DNA of 64,000 bases from Pelagimonas sp050633425 (lineage in GTDB: Bacteria > Pseudomonadota > Alphaproteobacteria > Rhodobacterales > Rhodobacteraceae). Under the pieces are notes generated by a model. The model saw only the letters and a program-made list of their open reading frames with translations. It made no database searches and was not told the DNA's origin. The position numbers were made by a program, and so were the translations under genes. The stretch covers positions 248,001-312,000 of the forward strand of contig NZ_JBOEGM010000020.1 of assembly GCF_050633425.1 (NCBI RefSeq). The letters are read 5' to 3'. Position 1 is the stretch's first letter. Each line of letters begins with the position of its first letter. Of this stretch, positions 26,865 through 36,493 are shown in pieces.

Positions 26865-29315
26865 ATGACACAGAAACTTGTTATCATTGGTGCAGGTATG
26901 GCCGCTGGCCGTGTTCTGGACCACCTGACAGACGCCCAGAAAGATGGGGAAAGCGCCGACTGGGATGTGACCCTGTTCAATTCCGAACCTCGCGGCACCT
27001 ATAACCGCATTATGTTGTCGCCGGTTTTGTCTGGTGAAAAGACATATGACGACATCGTCACCCATGATGCCGATTGGTATGACGCCAAAGGAGTCGACAC
27101 CAAATTTGGCGTCAAAGTCACTGAGATTGACCGCGCCGCCAAGCTGGTTCGCGGCGATGACGGTAGCGAAGTCGCTTATGACAAACTGATCTTTGCGACG
27201 GGATCAAACCCGTTCATCATTCCCATGCCAGGACATGATCTGGACGGGGTGATCGCCTATCGCGATCTTGAAGATACCCAGGAAATGATGTCGCTGACAT
27301 CCGCTCAAAAAGCCGTCGTTATTGGCGGCGGCCTGTTGGGGCTTGAGGCCGCGGCGGGCATGGCGGCGCGCGGTGTAGACGTGACCGTTGTGCATCTGAT
27401 GGGCCATCTGATGGAGCGCCAATTGGACGAACCAGCGGGTTATTTGCTACGCAAGGCCTTGGTTGACAAGGGCATCACCGTGAAATGCTCGGCCAACTCC
27501 AAGGAGATCATCGGCGAGAACGGCAAAGTCAAAGCCCTGATGCTTGACGATGGCACCGAACTGCCCTGTGACAAGCTGGTCATGGCGGTCGGCATTCGCC
27601 CCAATATCGCTCTGGCGCAAGAAGTCGACCTGGCCTGCGGTAAAGGCATCCATGTGGATGACCAGTTGTTGACCTCGGACGAAAACATTTTTGCCATTGG
27701 CGAATGTGTCGAACATAACGGCGATATCTTTGGCCTCGTGGCTCCGATCTTTGATCAAGCCAAGGTTCTGGCCAAGGTTTTGCAAGACGAAGAAGCCACA
27801 TTCGTCAATCGCGAGGTGTCGACCAAGCTCAAGGTCACCGGCTGTGATCTATTCAGTGCTGGTGACTTTGCCGAAGGCGACGACCGCGATGACATCGTGT
27901 TCCGTGATCCGGCGCGCGGCGTTTACAAGCGGTTGGTTTTGCAAGACAATAAGATCATCGGCGCGGTCATGTATGGCGATACCGCCGACGGTAGCTGGTT
28001 CTATGGCATGATCAAAGACGGCACCGATGTCAGCGATATGCGTGACACGCTGATCTTTGGCCCGGCGTATCAGGGGGGCTCCTCCTCGGACCCGCTCTCA
28101 GCCGTTGCAGCCTTGCCGGATGATGCTGAAATCTGCGGGTGCAACGGCGTTTGTAAAGGCGACATTGTCGCGGCGATCAATGAGGGCGCAACCGATTTGG
28201 GCGCCATCAAAGCCACAACCAAAGCTTCGGCCTCTTGTGGAACATGTACTGGCTTGGTGGAACAGGTCTTGGCGGTCACTTTGGGCGACGAATTTGTCAT
28301 GCCCACCGCGCAATCGGTCTGTGGCTGTACCGATCTCACCCACGAAGACGTGCGCCGCTTGATCAAGGCGCAAGAACTGAAATCGCAGGATGCGGTTTGG
28401 CAGGAGTTGGGTTGGAAAACCCGCAATGGCTGTCACGTGTGCCGCCCGGCGATCAACTATTACCTGCTGGCCGATTGGCCGTTGGACTATGCGGACGATC
28501 CGCAATCGCGTTTTGTCAACGAACGCAAACATGCCAACATCCAAAAAGACGGCACCTATTCGGTTGTTCCACGCATGTGGGGCGGCATCACCACCCCGGA
28601 TGAGCTGCGCGCCATCGCCGATGCGGCCGACAAATACGATGTGCCCACCGTCAAGGTTACAGGTGGTCAACGGATCGACCTTTTGGGGGTCAAAGGCGAA
28701 GACCTGCCCTCAATCTGGTATGATCTTAATCAGGCCGGTATGGTCTCGGGTCATGCCTATTCCAAGGGACTGCGCACGGTAAAAACCTGTGTCGGATCAG
28801 ACCATTGCCGTTTTGGCACGCAAGATAGCACCGGGCTTGGCATCAAGTTGGAAAAGCATCTTTGGGGGTCTTGGACACCGCACAAACTGAAGCTCGCGGT
28901 GTCAGGCTGCCCACGCAACTGCGCCGAAGCAACCTGTAAGGACATCGGCGTGATCTGTGTGGACTCTGGTTATGAAATCCACGTCGCGGGCGCGGCTGGG
29001 ATGGAGATCAAAGGCACCGAAGTTCTGTGCAAAGTCGCAACCGAAGAGGAGGCGATGGAGGTGATCAGCGCGATGACGCAGATCTACCGCGAGAATGCCA
29101 AATACCTCGACCGGATTTTCAAATGGGTCGACAAGGTGGGGCTCGATTGGGTCAAGGAACAGATCGTTGATGATCTGGAGAACCGCAAAGCCTTGGCCGA
29201 CCGGTTTGAAATTTCACAAAGCGTCTATCGCGCCGACCCATGGGCCGAACATGCCAAAGACAAAGCTAATATTTATCAACCCCTTGCAGATTTAACACTG
29301 GAGGCCGCGGAATGA
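26865..29315 (+). CDS. nirB: Assimilatory NAD(P)H nitrite reductase, large subunit
   Basis: 816 residues. Nitrite + 3 NAD(P)H to ammonium, cytoplasm. From the N-terminus: FAD domain with VIIGAGMAAG, NADH domain with VVIGGGLLGLEAA, a BFD-like [2Fe-2S] domain (CGCNGVC and then CGTCTG), a second Cys cluster (VCGCTD and NGCHVCRP), then the sirohaem/[4Fe-4S] reductase domains. The sirohaem cluster ligands are Cys642, Cys648, Cys682 and Cys686 (C-x5-C and C-x3-C). GGCGGAG lies before the ATG, four bases after the nrtCD stop. The stop overlaps nirD by four bases. No sirohaem synthase gene is in the window. Confidence 0.96.
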   Translation: MTQKLVIIGAGMAAGRVLDHLTDAQKDGESADWDVTLFNSEPRGTYNRIMLSPVLSGEKTYDDIVTHDADWYDAKGVDTKFGVKVTEIDRAAKLVRGDDGSEVAYDKLIFATGSNPFIIPMPGHDLDGVIAYRDLEDTQEMMSLTSAQKAVVIGGGLLGLEAAAGMAARGVDVTVVHLMGHLMERQLDEPAGYLLRKALVDKGITVKCSANSKEIIGENGKVKALMLDDGTELPCDKLVMAVGIRPNIALAQEVDLACGKGIHVDDQLLTSDENIFAIGECVEHNGDIFGLVAPIFDQAKVLAKVLQDEEATFVNREVSTKLKVTGCDLFSAGDFAEGDDRDDIVFRDPARGVYKRLVLQDNKIIGAVMYGDTADGSWFYGMIKDGTDVSDMRDTLIFGPAYQGGSSSDPLSAVAALPDDAEICGCNGVCKGDIVAAINEGATDLGAIKATTKASASCGTCTGLVEQVLAVTLGDEFVMPTAQSVCGCTDLTHEDVRRLIKAQELKSQDAVWQELGWKTRNGCHVCRPAINYYLLADWPLDYADDPQSRFVNERKHANIQKDGTYSVVPRMWGGITTPDELRAIADAADKYDVPTVKVTGGQRIDLLGVKGEDLPSIWYDLNQAGMVSGHAYSKGLRTVKTCVGSDHCRFGTQDSTGLGIKLEKHLWGSWTPHKLKLAVSGCPRNCAEATCKDIGVICVDSGYEIHVAGAAGMEIKGTEVLCKVATEEEAMEVISAMTQIYRENAKYLDRIFKWVDKVGLDWVKEQIVDDLENRKALADRFEISQSVYRADPWAEHAKDKANIYQPLADLTLEAAE

Positions 29316-29644
29316 GCTGGATCGACATCGGAGACATTAACGACATCCCTTTGCGTGGGGCCCGCGTGGTGAAAACCCCGGTTGGCTGTGTGGCCCTGTT
29401 CCGCACAGATGACACCGAAGTGCGCGCCATTTCAGACCGCTGCCCCCATAAGGGCGGCCCACTGTCCGAAGGCATCGTGCATGACAACAAAGTGACCTGC
29501 CCGCTGCACAACTGGGTGTTCGATCTAAATACCGGCCAGGCCCAAGGCGCGGATGAAGGCAGCGTTGACACCTTTCCGGTCAAGGTTGATGCGGGTCGTA
29601 TCCTTCTGGATGGCGCATCCGTTGGAAACAGGAGCGCCGCATGA
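29312..29644 (+). CDS. nirD: Nitrite reductase small subunit, Rieske-type
   Basis: 110-residue Rieske-fold protein that partners NirB. The cluster-binding motifs are intact: Cys44-x-His46 (RCPHKGG) and Cys63-x2-His66 (TCPLHNW), separated by 16 residues. E. coli NirD has the fold but lost these ligands, so this version may carry a [2Fe-2S] cluster. The ATG overlaps the nirB stop and the stop overlaps the nasA ATG, so nirB, nirD and nasA are made together. Confidence 0.93.
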   Translation: MSWIDIGDINDIPLRGARVVKTPVGCVALFRTDDTEVRAISDRCPHKGGPLSEGIVHDNKVTCPLHNWVFDLNTGQAQGADEGSVDTFPVKVDAGRILLDGASVGNRSAA

Positions 29645-32256
29645 CCAAACCTATCCGCTCCACCTGCCCCTATTGTGGCACCGGTTGTGGGGTTCTGTTG
29701 ACCCCCACGCCCGACGGCCTTGACGTCAAAGGCGACCCTGATCACCCGGCCAATTTTGGACGGCTCTGTTCCAAAGGGTCGGCCTTGGGCGAAACCGTTG
29801 GACTGGGCGGGCGTTTGAAAACGCCTCAGGTGGATGGAGCGGAGAGCGATTGGGATACTGCCCTGCAATTGGTCGCTGACAAGTTCAGCGACACAATCAA
29901 AGAACATGGGCCCGATAGCGTTGGGTTTTACCTGTCGGGTCAGTTGCTGACCGAAGACTATTATGTCGCCAATAAGCTGATCAAAGGCTATATGGGCACC
30001 GCAAATGTCGACACGAATTCAAGGCTTTGCATGGCCTCCACTGTTGCCGGACACAAGCGCGCCTTTGGCACCGATACCGTGCCACAAACCTATGAAGACA
30101 TCGAGGAAGCCGATCTTGTGGTGTTGGTGGGGTCCAACCTCGCTTGGTGTCACCCGGTGCTGTTCCAACGCCTGATCGCCGCCAAAGAAAAACGCGGCAC
30201 CAAGATTGTGGTGATTGATCCGCGCCGCACCGCAACCTGTGAAGCGGCCGATATACATCTCCCTCTGGAGGCCGGAAGCGATGTGGCCCTGTTTGGCCAC
30301 CTGCTGGTGCAGCTCTATGAGAATGGGGCCTTGGATGCAGGGTTTCTGGCCAATGTGAACGGGTTTGACGACGCACTGCGCGCGGCCTTTGGGGCCGATT
30401 TGGACGTCACGGGCCTTGATCGCAACCTCGTCGATACATTCTGCGAATTGTTCATTCAAACCGAAAAAACCGTGACGATCTTTAGCCAAGGGGTGAACCA
30501 AAGTTCCTCTGGGGCCGACAAGGTCAACGCCATTCTGAACTGCCATCTGGCGACCGGACGCATTGGCAAACCGGGCTGTGGCCCGTTATCTGTCACCGGC
30601 CAACCCAATGCCATGGGCGGGCGCGAAGTGGGCGGTTTGGCCAATATGCTGGCCTGTCATCTCGATATCGAAAACGCGGAACACCGAGCCGCCGTGCAAG
30701 GGTTCTGGCAGTCCCCTTGCATGCCGGACACGGCGGGGTTGAAGGCCGTTGATATGTTCCGAGCCGTGGGTGACGGCCGGATCAAGGCCCTGTGGATTAT
30801 CCACACCAACCCCGCCGTTTCCATGCCTGATGCCGCCGCCGTGCGCGCCGCAATTGAAGGATGCGACTTTGTGGTGGTGTCTGACGTCACAGGGGAAACC
30901 GACACTGCTCGGCTGGCCGATGTTCTGCTTCCCGCCACCGCTTGGGCCGAAAAAAACGGCACCGTGACCAACACAGATCGCACCATTTCACGCCAACGCG
31001 CCGCCCTGCCCGCACCGGAACATGCCCGCCCTGACTGGGCACAATTGGCCGACGTTGGTCGTCGAATGGGCTGGCAGGAGGCGTTTTCATACGACTCAGA
31101 AGCCGATGTGTTTCGCGAATACGCTGCTTTGTCTGGAATCGCAGGCGACCTTGGGCGGGATTTTGACATTTCCGGCCTCAAGACGATGACGGATGAGGCA
31201 TTTGACGACCTAATGCCCACCCGCTGGCCAATCTCTCCGCAAAAACAAGGCGGACGGTTCTTTGCGGATGGACAGTTCTTTCACGGCGATGGCAAGGCCA
31301 AAATGCTGGCTCTTGCCCACCGCCCACCAGTGGCCCGGACCGGCCCGCGTTACCCGTTCCGGCTTAACACCGGACGGGTGCGCGACCAGTGGCACACGAT
31401 GACTCGCACCGCAAAGTCACCGCGTTTGTCAGCGCATTTATCCGAGCCTTTTGTCGAAATCCACCCAACAGATGCCCGCCAGCTTGAAATCGGCGCGGAT
31501 GATTTGGTGCACTTGCGCAGCCCTCAAGGCAGCGCGGTGATGCGCGCAAAGATCACGGACGCCGTGCAGACCGGAACGCTGTTTGCGCCCATCCATTGGA
31601 CCGGCGAAACCGCCCCCGCCGCACGGATTTGCGACACTGTCGCCGGAGAGGTTGATCCGATTTCCGGCCAACCTGAAAGCAAAGCCGCCGTGGTTTCTGC
31701 GACCCGATTCCAGGCCAAGTGGTATGGGTTTGCGGTGTCGGTTTCCGATGCCACACCGGACGCGGACTATTGGGCCAAGGTCAAAACAGAAGCCGGGTAT
31801 CGGATTGAATTGGCAGGGCAAAAGACCCCCGAAGATTGGGAAACCGCCGCCCGCGATTTGTTCGGTCTTCCCGATGCTGAATTGCAGATTTTGCAAGACA
31901 AATCCCGCGGCATGGCCCGCATTGCGTTGCATCAGGACGGGGTTTTGCAAGCAGCGCTGTTCATCGCGCCTGACCCGGTTGCCTTGATGCGCGACTATGC
32001 AGCGACCCTACCGGGCCAAGAGGCGCGGGATGTTTTGACCGGCCGTGCCCCTGCCGACATGCCCAACCCCGGACCAACCCTATGTTCGTGCTTCAACGTC
32101 GGTGTGAACACGATTTTGACCGCCATTGAAACCCAGGGATTGATGAGCGTCGACGCTATCGGTGCAGCGCTTCAGGCCGGGACAAATTGCGGATCCTGTC
32201 GCCCGGAAATAGCCGCGCTTTTGGCACAGACACAGGCCCTTGAAGCGGCGGAGTGA
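29641..32256 (+). CDS. nasA: Assimilatory nitrate reductase, catalytic subunit
   Basis: 871-residue molybdoenzyme of the DMSO reductase family (bis-MGD). It begins with the [4Fe-4S] motif CPYCGTGCGVLL and a fourth Cys in RLCSKGS. The central domains carry VVLVGSNLAWCHPV and VNQSSSGADKVNAILN, and the molydopterin dinucleotide-binding domain lies around residues 560-680. A BFD-like [2Fe-2S] domain (CSCFNVGVNTI, then NCGSCRPEI) sits at the C-terminus, about residues 815-865. It reduces nitrate to nitrite for NirBD. No export signal, so it is cytoplasmic. The electron donor protein is not in the window; it may draw on NirB or a ferredoxin. Convergent with the next gene, stops touching. Confidence 0.96.
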   Translation: MTKPIRSTCPYCGTGCGVLLTPTPDGLDVKGDPDHPANFGRLCSKGSALGETVGLGGRLKTPQVDGAESDWDTALQLVADKFSDTIKEHGPDSVGFYLSGQLLTEDYYVANKLIKGYMGTANVDTNSRLCMASTVAGHKRAFGTDTVPQTYEDIEEADLVVLVGSNLAWCHPVLFQRLIAAKEKRGTKIVVIDPRRTATCEAADIHLPLEAGSDVALFGHLLVQLYENGALDAGFLANVNGFDDALRAAFGADLDVTGLDRNLVDTFCELFIQTEKTVTIFSQGVNQSSSGADKVNAILNCHLATGRIGKPGCGPLSVTGQPNAMGGREVGGLANMLACHLDIENAEHRAAVQGFWQSPCMPDTAGLKAVDMFRAVGDGRIKALWIIHTNPAVSMPDAAAVRAAIEGCDFVVVSDVTGETDTARLADVLLPATAWAEKNGTVTNTDRTISRQRAALPAPEHARPDWAQLADVGRRMGWQEAFSYDSEADVFREYAALSGIAGDLGRDFDISGLKTMTDEAFDDLMPTRWPISPQKQGGRFFADGQFFHGDGKAKMLALAHRPPVARTGPRYPFRLNTGRVRDQWHTMTRTAKSPRLSAHLSEPFVEIHPTDARQLEIGADDLVHLRSPQGSAVMRAKITDAVQTGTLFAPIHWTGETAPAARICDTVAGEVDPISGQPESKAAVVSATRFQAKWYGFAVSVSDATPDADYWAKVKTEAGYRIELAGQKTPEDWETAARDLFGLPDAELQILQDKSRGMARIALHQDGVLQAALFIAPDPVALMRDYAATLPGQEARDVLTGRAPADMPNPGPTLCSCFNVGVNTILTAIETQGLMSVDAIGAALQAGTNCGSCRPEIAALLAQTQALEAAE

Positions 32257-33486
32257 TCAGCCCAGCAGGTCTTTGGCAATCCAGTCATCAAAGACCTGCA
32301 ACGCCGCCTGTGTGAAGCTAGGATCGTTGATGTGACAATCCAATTCGCGCAGCTCGACCTGCGCGGGACACTGTGTGCGCATCTCGTCGATATAGGCGGC
32401 AAGCCCCTCTGGATCACATAGGGGGCCACCGAGGCGATCCCATTCATTCCCGCCATGTAGCGGGAGTAAAAACACTGTCGGGCCAGTGGCTTGGGTCATT
32501 TTATCACACATCGCCCGCGCGACCTCGCGCCTTTGATCCGGCGTGAGCATAACGGACGAGAGCAGCCGATTATGTGCATGGCTTTCCTGTCCGCAGAGCT
32601 TTTGCGGCGGGTCCTGCCAACCGACATAATCCACCAGATCATAACACCCCGGCGCAAGCAATTGCGGCACTGCTCTGCGCCCCGCGCCGGTCATGCGATC
32701 CGCCCCGGCGCTGATGGTTGACCCCATCGTGTGGTTCGACACCTCTTGGGTGGCAAAATCCATCACGGCGCGAAACACGCCTTCGGACGCAAGGCTTTCA
32801 AAGGCCCGCCCCCCCATACCAGTGGCGTGAAACACCGCCAAATCATAGCCGCGCACGGCCAAGGCCGGTTTCAGATCAACCATATATCTCAGCACAGTTT
32901 TGCCAAAGCTGGTCATGCCAATCAGGGGTCTTTTGAGGTCAGGTTTTTCAACCGCCCGCGCCGCGCCCAACACCGCCCCAGCGGCCTGAGACAGAGAGGC
33001 TTTGCATATAGCGTTGAGCCCATAGAGCCCGCCAGCCCACAAGATCATCTGGATATCCGCCGCCAACCGTTCCGGCGGCAAAAGCGGTGAAAACGATACG
33101 GTTGAGACAACGTATTTTGGCACGCCAACCGGCAAGGCCTGACAGACATCCAGCGCCAGATCGGTCCCCATCGTACCGCCCAACGTGATCACCCCGTCAA
33201 AGGCACCTTCCCGATACAAACGCAGGGCAAGAGCAGATGCGCCATCGGCCATGATTTGCATCGCCAGATTTTCATCACCCCCATCAATCGCCGCTTGAAT
33301 TGATGACCCGCCGGCCTCGGCCACCTGATGTTTCGAATAATCACAAGGGTTTGTCGGATCGCCGAGCACCGACACATCCATGGTCACAGCGCCGCCACCC
33401 TGGGCGCGGATCACATCAGCCATATAGGTGAGCTCTTCGTCCTTGGTGTCAAACGTGCCAACGATGAGAATGGTTTTATCGCTCAT
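32257..33486 (-). CDS. Tm-1-like ATP-binding (UPF0261) protein
   Basis: 409 residues of the UPF0261/Tm-1 family: ILIVGTFDTKDEEL at the start, GAFDGVITLGGTMGTDLALDV, and GMTSFGKTVLRYMVDLK. The tomato Tm-1 relative binds ATP and inhibits tobamovirus replication, but bacterial members occur in catabolic clusters and have no settled function. The start at 33486 is supported by GAGGGATAAA directly upstream; it lies eight bases after the aldehyde dehydrogenase stop, so both are in one operon with tctABC. The usual TIM-barrel partner protein is not seen next to it. Confidence 0.88.
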   Translation of the reverse strand: MSDKTILIVGTFDTKDEELTYMADVIRAQGGGAVTMDVSVLGDPTNPCDYSKHQVAEAGGSSIQAAIDGGDENLAMQIMADGASALALRLYREGAFDGVITLGGTMGTDLALDVCQALPVGVPKYVVSTVSFSPLLPPERLAADIQMILWAGGLYGLNAICKASLSQAAGAVLGAARAVEKPDLKRPLIGMTSFGKTVLRYMVDLKPALAVRGYDLAVFHATGMGGRAFESLASEGVFRAVMDFATQEVSNHTMGSTISAGADRMTGAGRRAVPQLLAPGCYDLVDYVGWQDPPQKLCGQESHAHNRLLSSVMLTPDQRREVARAMCDKMTQATGPTVFLLPLHGGNEWDRLGGPLCDPEGLAAYIDEMRTQCPAQVELRELDCHINDPSFTQAALQVFDDWIAKDLLG

Positions 33487-33494
33487 TTTATCCC

Positions 33495-34979
33495 TCACAG
33501 GCTGATCCATGCGGTTTTGAGGTCGAGATATCTGTCCAAGGCATGCAAAGACTTATCGTGCCCGTTGCCAGATTGTTTGACCCCGCCCAACGGCACCGTG
33601 CCATCGGCTCCGCCATAGGTGTTCACATGGACAACCCCGGCGCGGATTTCGCGCACCATGCGATGGGCACGGCTGAGGTTCGACGTCCAGACACCGGCGG
33701 CGAGGCCATAGACGCTATCATTGGCTTTGGCCACAGCATCGGCCTCGTCCTCAAACGGTGTGACCGCCAGAACCGGACCAAACACCTCGTGCTGAGCGAT
33801 CCGCGCGCTCGGTTTCACACCGGTCAAGAGGGTCGGCTCCATGTACCAACCGCCCGTGTCTTGCAGAATTTGGTTACCGCCAAGGGCGACGGTCGCGCCA
33901 TCCTCTTGTGCGCCAGTGACAAAGTTGAGATGCGCCCGAAGCTGATCAGGCGAATGCACCGCGCCAATCCCGGTCGCTAAATCCAAAGGGTCCCCGACCT
34001 TGAGAGCCGCTGTGTGACGCGCAACAGCGGCAACGAAATCGTCATGAATGTCGCGCTGCACCAAAAGGCGTGATCCCGCGACGCAGACCTGCCCGGCATT
34101 GCGAAAAATCGCGTTTGCGGCGGCTTTGGCTGCCATGTCCAAATCTGGCGCATCTGCGAAAACCACATTCGGAGATTTGCCGCCGAGTTCCAGATAGCAA
34201 CGCTTGAGATTGGATTGCGCCGAATATTGCAGCAGCCGCCGCCCCGTTGCCCCCGACCCGGTAAAAACAAGGATGTCGACATCCATATGCAATGCCAAGG
34301 CTTCGCCAGTGACCGCGCCTGACCCGGTGACAACGTTCAAGACCCCCGGAGGCAAGCCAGCTTCGACCGCCAATTCCGCCAATCGGAGCAAAGACAGGGA
34401 TGCGCTTTCGGCCGGTTTCAAGACCACTGAATTGCCCGCCGCCAATGCCGGAGCCAGCTTCCAAGCCCCAATCATCAAAGGGAAATTCCACGGAACAATC
34501 GCGCCGACCACCCCAACGGGTTCGCGGTGCACAAGCCCAAGCACATTCTCAGCCGTAGGAGCGATTTCGCCGCTGATTTTATCCAGCGCCTCAGCATAAT
34601 AGCGAAACGTCCCCGCCGCCGAGCCCGGCTCAGCCTTGAGCGCCATAGCGATTTCGGTGCCGTTGTCGCGCACCCCCAAAACCGCCAGCTCCAAGGCATT
34701 TTCTTGGATCAAATCAGCCAGTTTGTGCAGCACCTTTTTGCGCGCTGCCGGGGGCTGGCGGCGCCAACGACCGTCTTCAAACGCCGCGCGGGCCGACGCC
34801 ACAGCGCGATCCACATCCGACGCGGTTGCCCCGGCGAGTGTGGTTAACTGTCGTCCGTCGATGGGCGAGAATACGTCGAGCGGCGCGCCCTCAGCGTCTT
34901 GGCTTTTTGCGTCGATAAAAAGTCTCTGCGGCGGGACAGATGCGCCTCGAAGCGCGTCGATGCGTGATTGGTCGACCAT
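33495..34979 (-). CDS. NAD(P)-dependent aldehyde dehydrogenase
   Basis: 494 residues, ALDH superfamily, most like gamma-aminobutyraldehyde/betaine-aldehyde or PuuC-type enzymes. Catalytic Cys299 is in GQVCVAGSR, general base Glu264 in LELGGKSPN, and the oxyanion Asn in VPWNFPLM. Conserved FTGSGATGRRL is the NAD-binding turn. It oxidises an aldehyde to a carboxylate; the substrate is unknown, but an aminotransferase and amine-linked enzymes nearby suggest an amino-aldehyde. The ATG at 34979 has AGGG upstream. Its first 136 bases overlap the 3' end of tctA in another frame. Confidence 0.92.
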   Translation of the reverse strand: MVDQSRIDALRGASVPPQRLFIDAKSQDAEGAPLDVFSPIDGRQLTTLAGATASDVDRAVASARAAFEDGRWRRQPPAARKKVLHKLADLIQENALELAVLGVRDNGTEIAMALKAEPGSAAGTFRYYAEALDKISGEIAPTAENVLGLVHREPVGVVGAIVPWNFPLMIGAWKLAPALAAGNSVVLKPAESASLSLLRLAELAVEAGLPPGVLNVVTGSGAVTGEALALHMDVDILVFTGSGATGRRLLQYSAQSNLKRCYLELGGKSPNVVFADAPDLDMAAKAAANAIFRNAGQVCVAGSRLLVQRDIHDDFVAAVARHTAALKVGDPLDLATGIGAVHSPDQLRAHLNFVTGAQEDGATVALGGNQILQDTGGWYMEPTLLTGVKPSARIAQHEVFGPVLAVTPFEDEADAVAKANDSVYGLAAGVWTSNLSRAHRMVREIRAGVVHVNTYGGADGTVPLGGVKQSGNGHDKSLHALDRYLDLKTAWISL

Positions 34980-36487
34980 CGCTTGGCCCTTTTTTGTTTG
35001 TAGTCTAGCCAGACCCGGCGTGCATGCAGGATCAAAACCAGAAGGATCAGTCCAAAGAGGATCGCCGCAATCGGGCGATCGATGAAATCAAGCGGGGTTT
35101 TTACCCGCGCCATAGAGGACCGCAATTTGACCTCCATAATATTTCCCAAAACCATCCCAAGGATGATCGGAACAACAGGCAGTTGCAGCCGTTTGAGGAT
35201 ATAACCAACGAGACCAAATACCACTGCCAGCACGCAATCCGAGAAACTGTTGCGCAGGGAATAGACGCCAACAAAGCTCAGGACCAAAATGGCCATCCCA
35301 AGGAAACGATTTGGGATTTTGACGACTTTGACCAGTTGATTGGTGGAGACAAGCAAGAAAGCAACCACCAGAATGTTGAGCAACAAAAGCGCCAAATAGA
35401 GAGCAACAACAAAGTCCATGTCGTTCTGAAAGAGCTGCGGACCGGGCGTGACATTGTGAACGTAAAACACCGACAGCATCATCGCGGTCAAGGCCTCGCC
35501 GGGGATGCCAAGCGCCAAAAGCGGGATCATCGCAGCACCGGGCACCGCATTGTTGGCGGTTTCCGCAGCGATCAAGCCTTCGGAGGACCCATGGCCAAAA
35601 TCTTCGGGTCGTTTGCTGGATTTTTGTGCGTAGGCGTAGCTCATGAACTGGGCGGTAAATTCACCGACACCCGGAATCATCCCCATGATCACACCCAGGC
35701 TCGCTGAGACACCTGCGATCCGCGGATGACGGGCAAGTTCCCGAAAACCTTGGAAAAAGGAGCCCTTCATTTTGGAGAGGCGTATTTTTTCGTCCTCTCC
35801 TTGAAGCAGAATAAAGGCTTGCGATAAGGCAAACAATCCAAGCACAACAACGATCAAGTTAATGCCGGAGCTGAGGAAACTTAGATCAAAGGTATAGACC
35901 TTGGAATAGGTGGCCGCGTGCAGGCCTAAGGTGCTGAGCCAAATACCAAAACATGCCAATGCCGCCGCGATCAGACTTTGACGGCGATGGGCCGTCACCA
36001 CCAAAATGATCCCCAAGAGCGCCGCCAAGAAGATCTCGCGTGATCCAAACATTGGCGCGATCTTGGCCAGGACCGGGGCCAAGATGATCAGGCAGAGGAC
36101 AGAAAAAACGCCGCCGAAAAACGACGACGAATAGGCCAGAGACAGGGCGCGTCTTGCCTCACCTCGGGACGTCATTGGGAAGCCATCGTAGGTGGTCAGG
36201 GCATTGACCGCCGTGCCGGGTGTGTTGATCAAAATCGCAGGAATGGACCCGCCATACATCGAACTGCCATAGATACCGAGCAGCACCGTCAGGCCAACAA
36301 TCGGATCCATACTAAACGTCGCAGGAAGCAAAATGGCGATGGCGACCGCCGGGCCGACGCCGGGAATGGCTCCGATCAGCACGCCGCCGACCGAGCCAAC
36401 CAGCAAAGCCAACACCACGTCCCAGCGCGCCAAAAGCGAGCCACTGGCCGAAACCTGGGCGAAAAAGTCTGTGAAAAGTTCGGTCAT
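34844..36487 (-). CDS. tctA: Tripartite tricarboxylate transporter, large membrane subunit
   Basis: 547 residues, about 12 membrane helices, TctA family. The two conserved glycine-rich motifs are seen: GAIPGVGPAVAIAILLP (about 40-56), and YGGSIPAILINTPGTAVN. With TctB and the periplasmic TctC it forms a secondary carboxylate importer. The last 45 residues (after KRAKRWS) are Arg/Ser-rich and are encoded within the start of the aldehyde dehydrogenase gene, an overlap of 136 bases, much longer than the four-base overlaps elsewhere in the window. The family usually ends near residue 500, so an earlier stop codon may have been lost, or a sequencing frameshift may be present. Confidence 0.92.
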   Translation of the reverse strand: MTELFTDFFAQVSASGSLLARWDVVLALLVGSVGGVLIGAIPGVGPAVAIAILLPATFSMDPIVGLTVLLGIYGSSMYGGSIPAILINTPGTAVNALTTYDGFPMTSRGEARRALSLAYSSSFFGGVFSVLCLIILAPVLAKIAPMFGSREIFLAALLGIILVVTAHRRQSLIAAALACFGIWLSTLGLHAATYSKVYTFDLSFLSSGINLIVVVLGLFALSQAFILLQGEDEKIRLSKMKGSFFQGFRELARHPRIAGVSASLGVIMGMIPGVGEFTAQFMSYAYAQKSSKRPEDFGHGSSEGLIAAETANNAVPGAAMIPLLALGIPGEALTAMMLSVFYVHNVTPGPQLFQNDMDFVVALYLALLLLNILVVAFLLVSTNQLVKVVKIPNRFLGMAILVLSFVGVYSLRNSFSDCVLAVVFGLVGYILKRLQLPVVPIILGMVLGNIMEVKLRSSMARVKTPLDFIDRPIAAILFGLILLVLILHARRVWLDYKQKRAKRWSTNHASTRFEAHLSRRRDFLSTQKAKTLRARRSTYSRPSTDDS

Positions 36488-36493
36488 GCTGGC

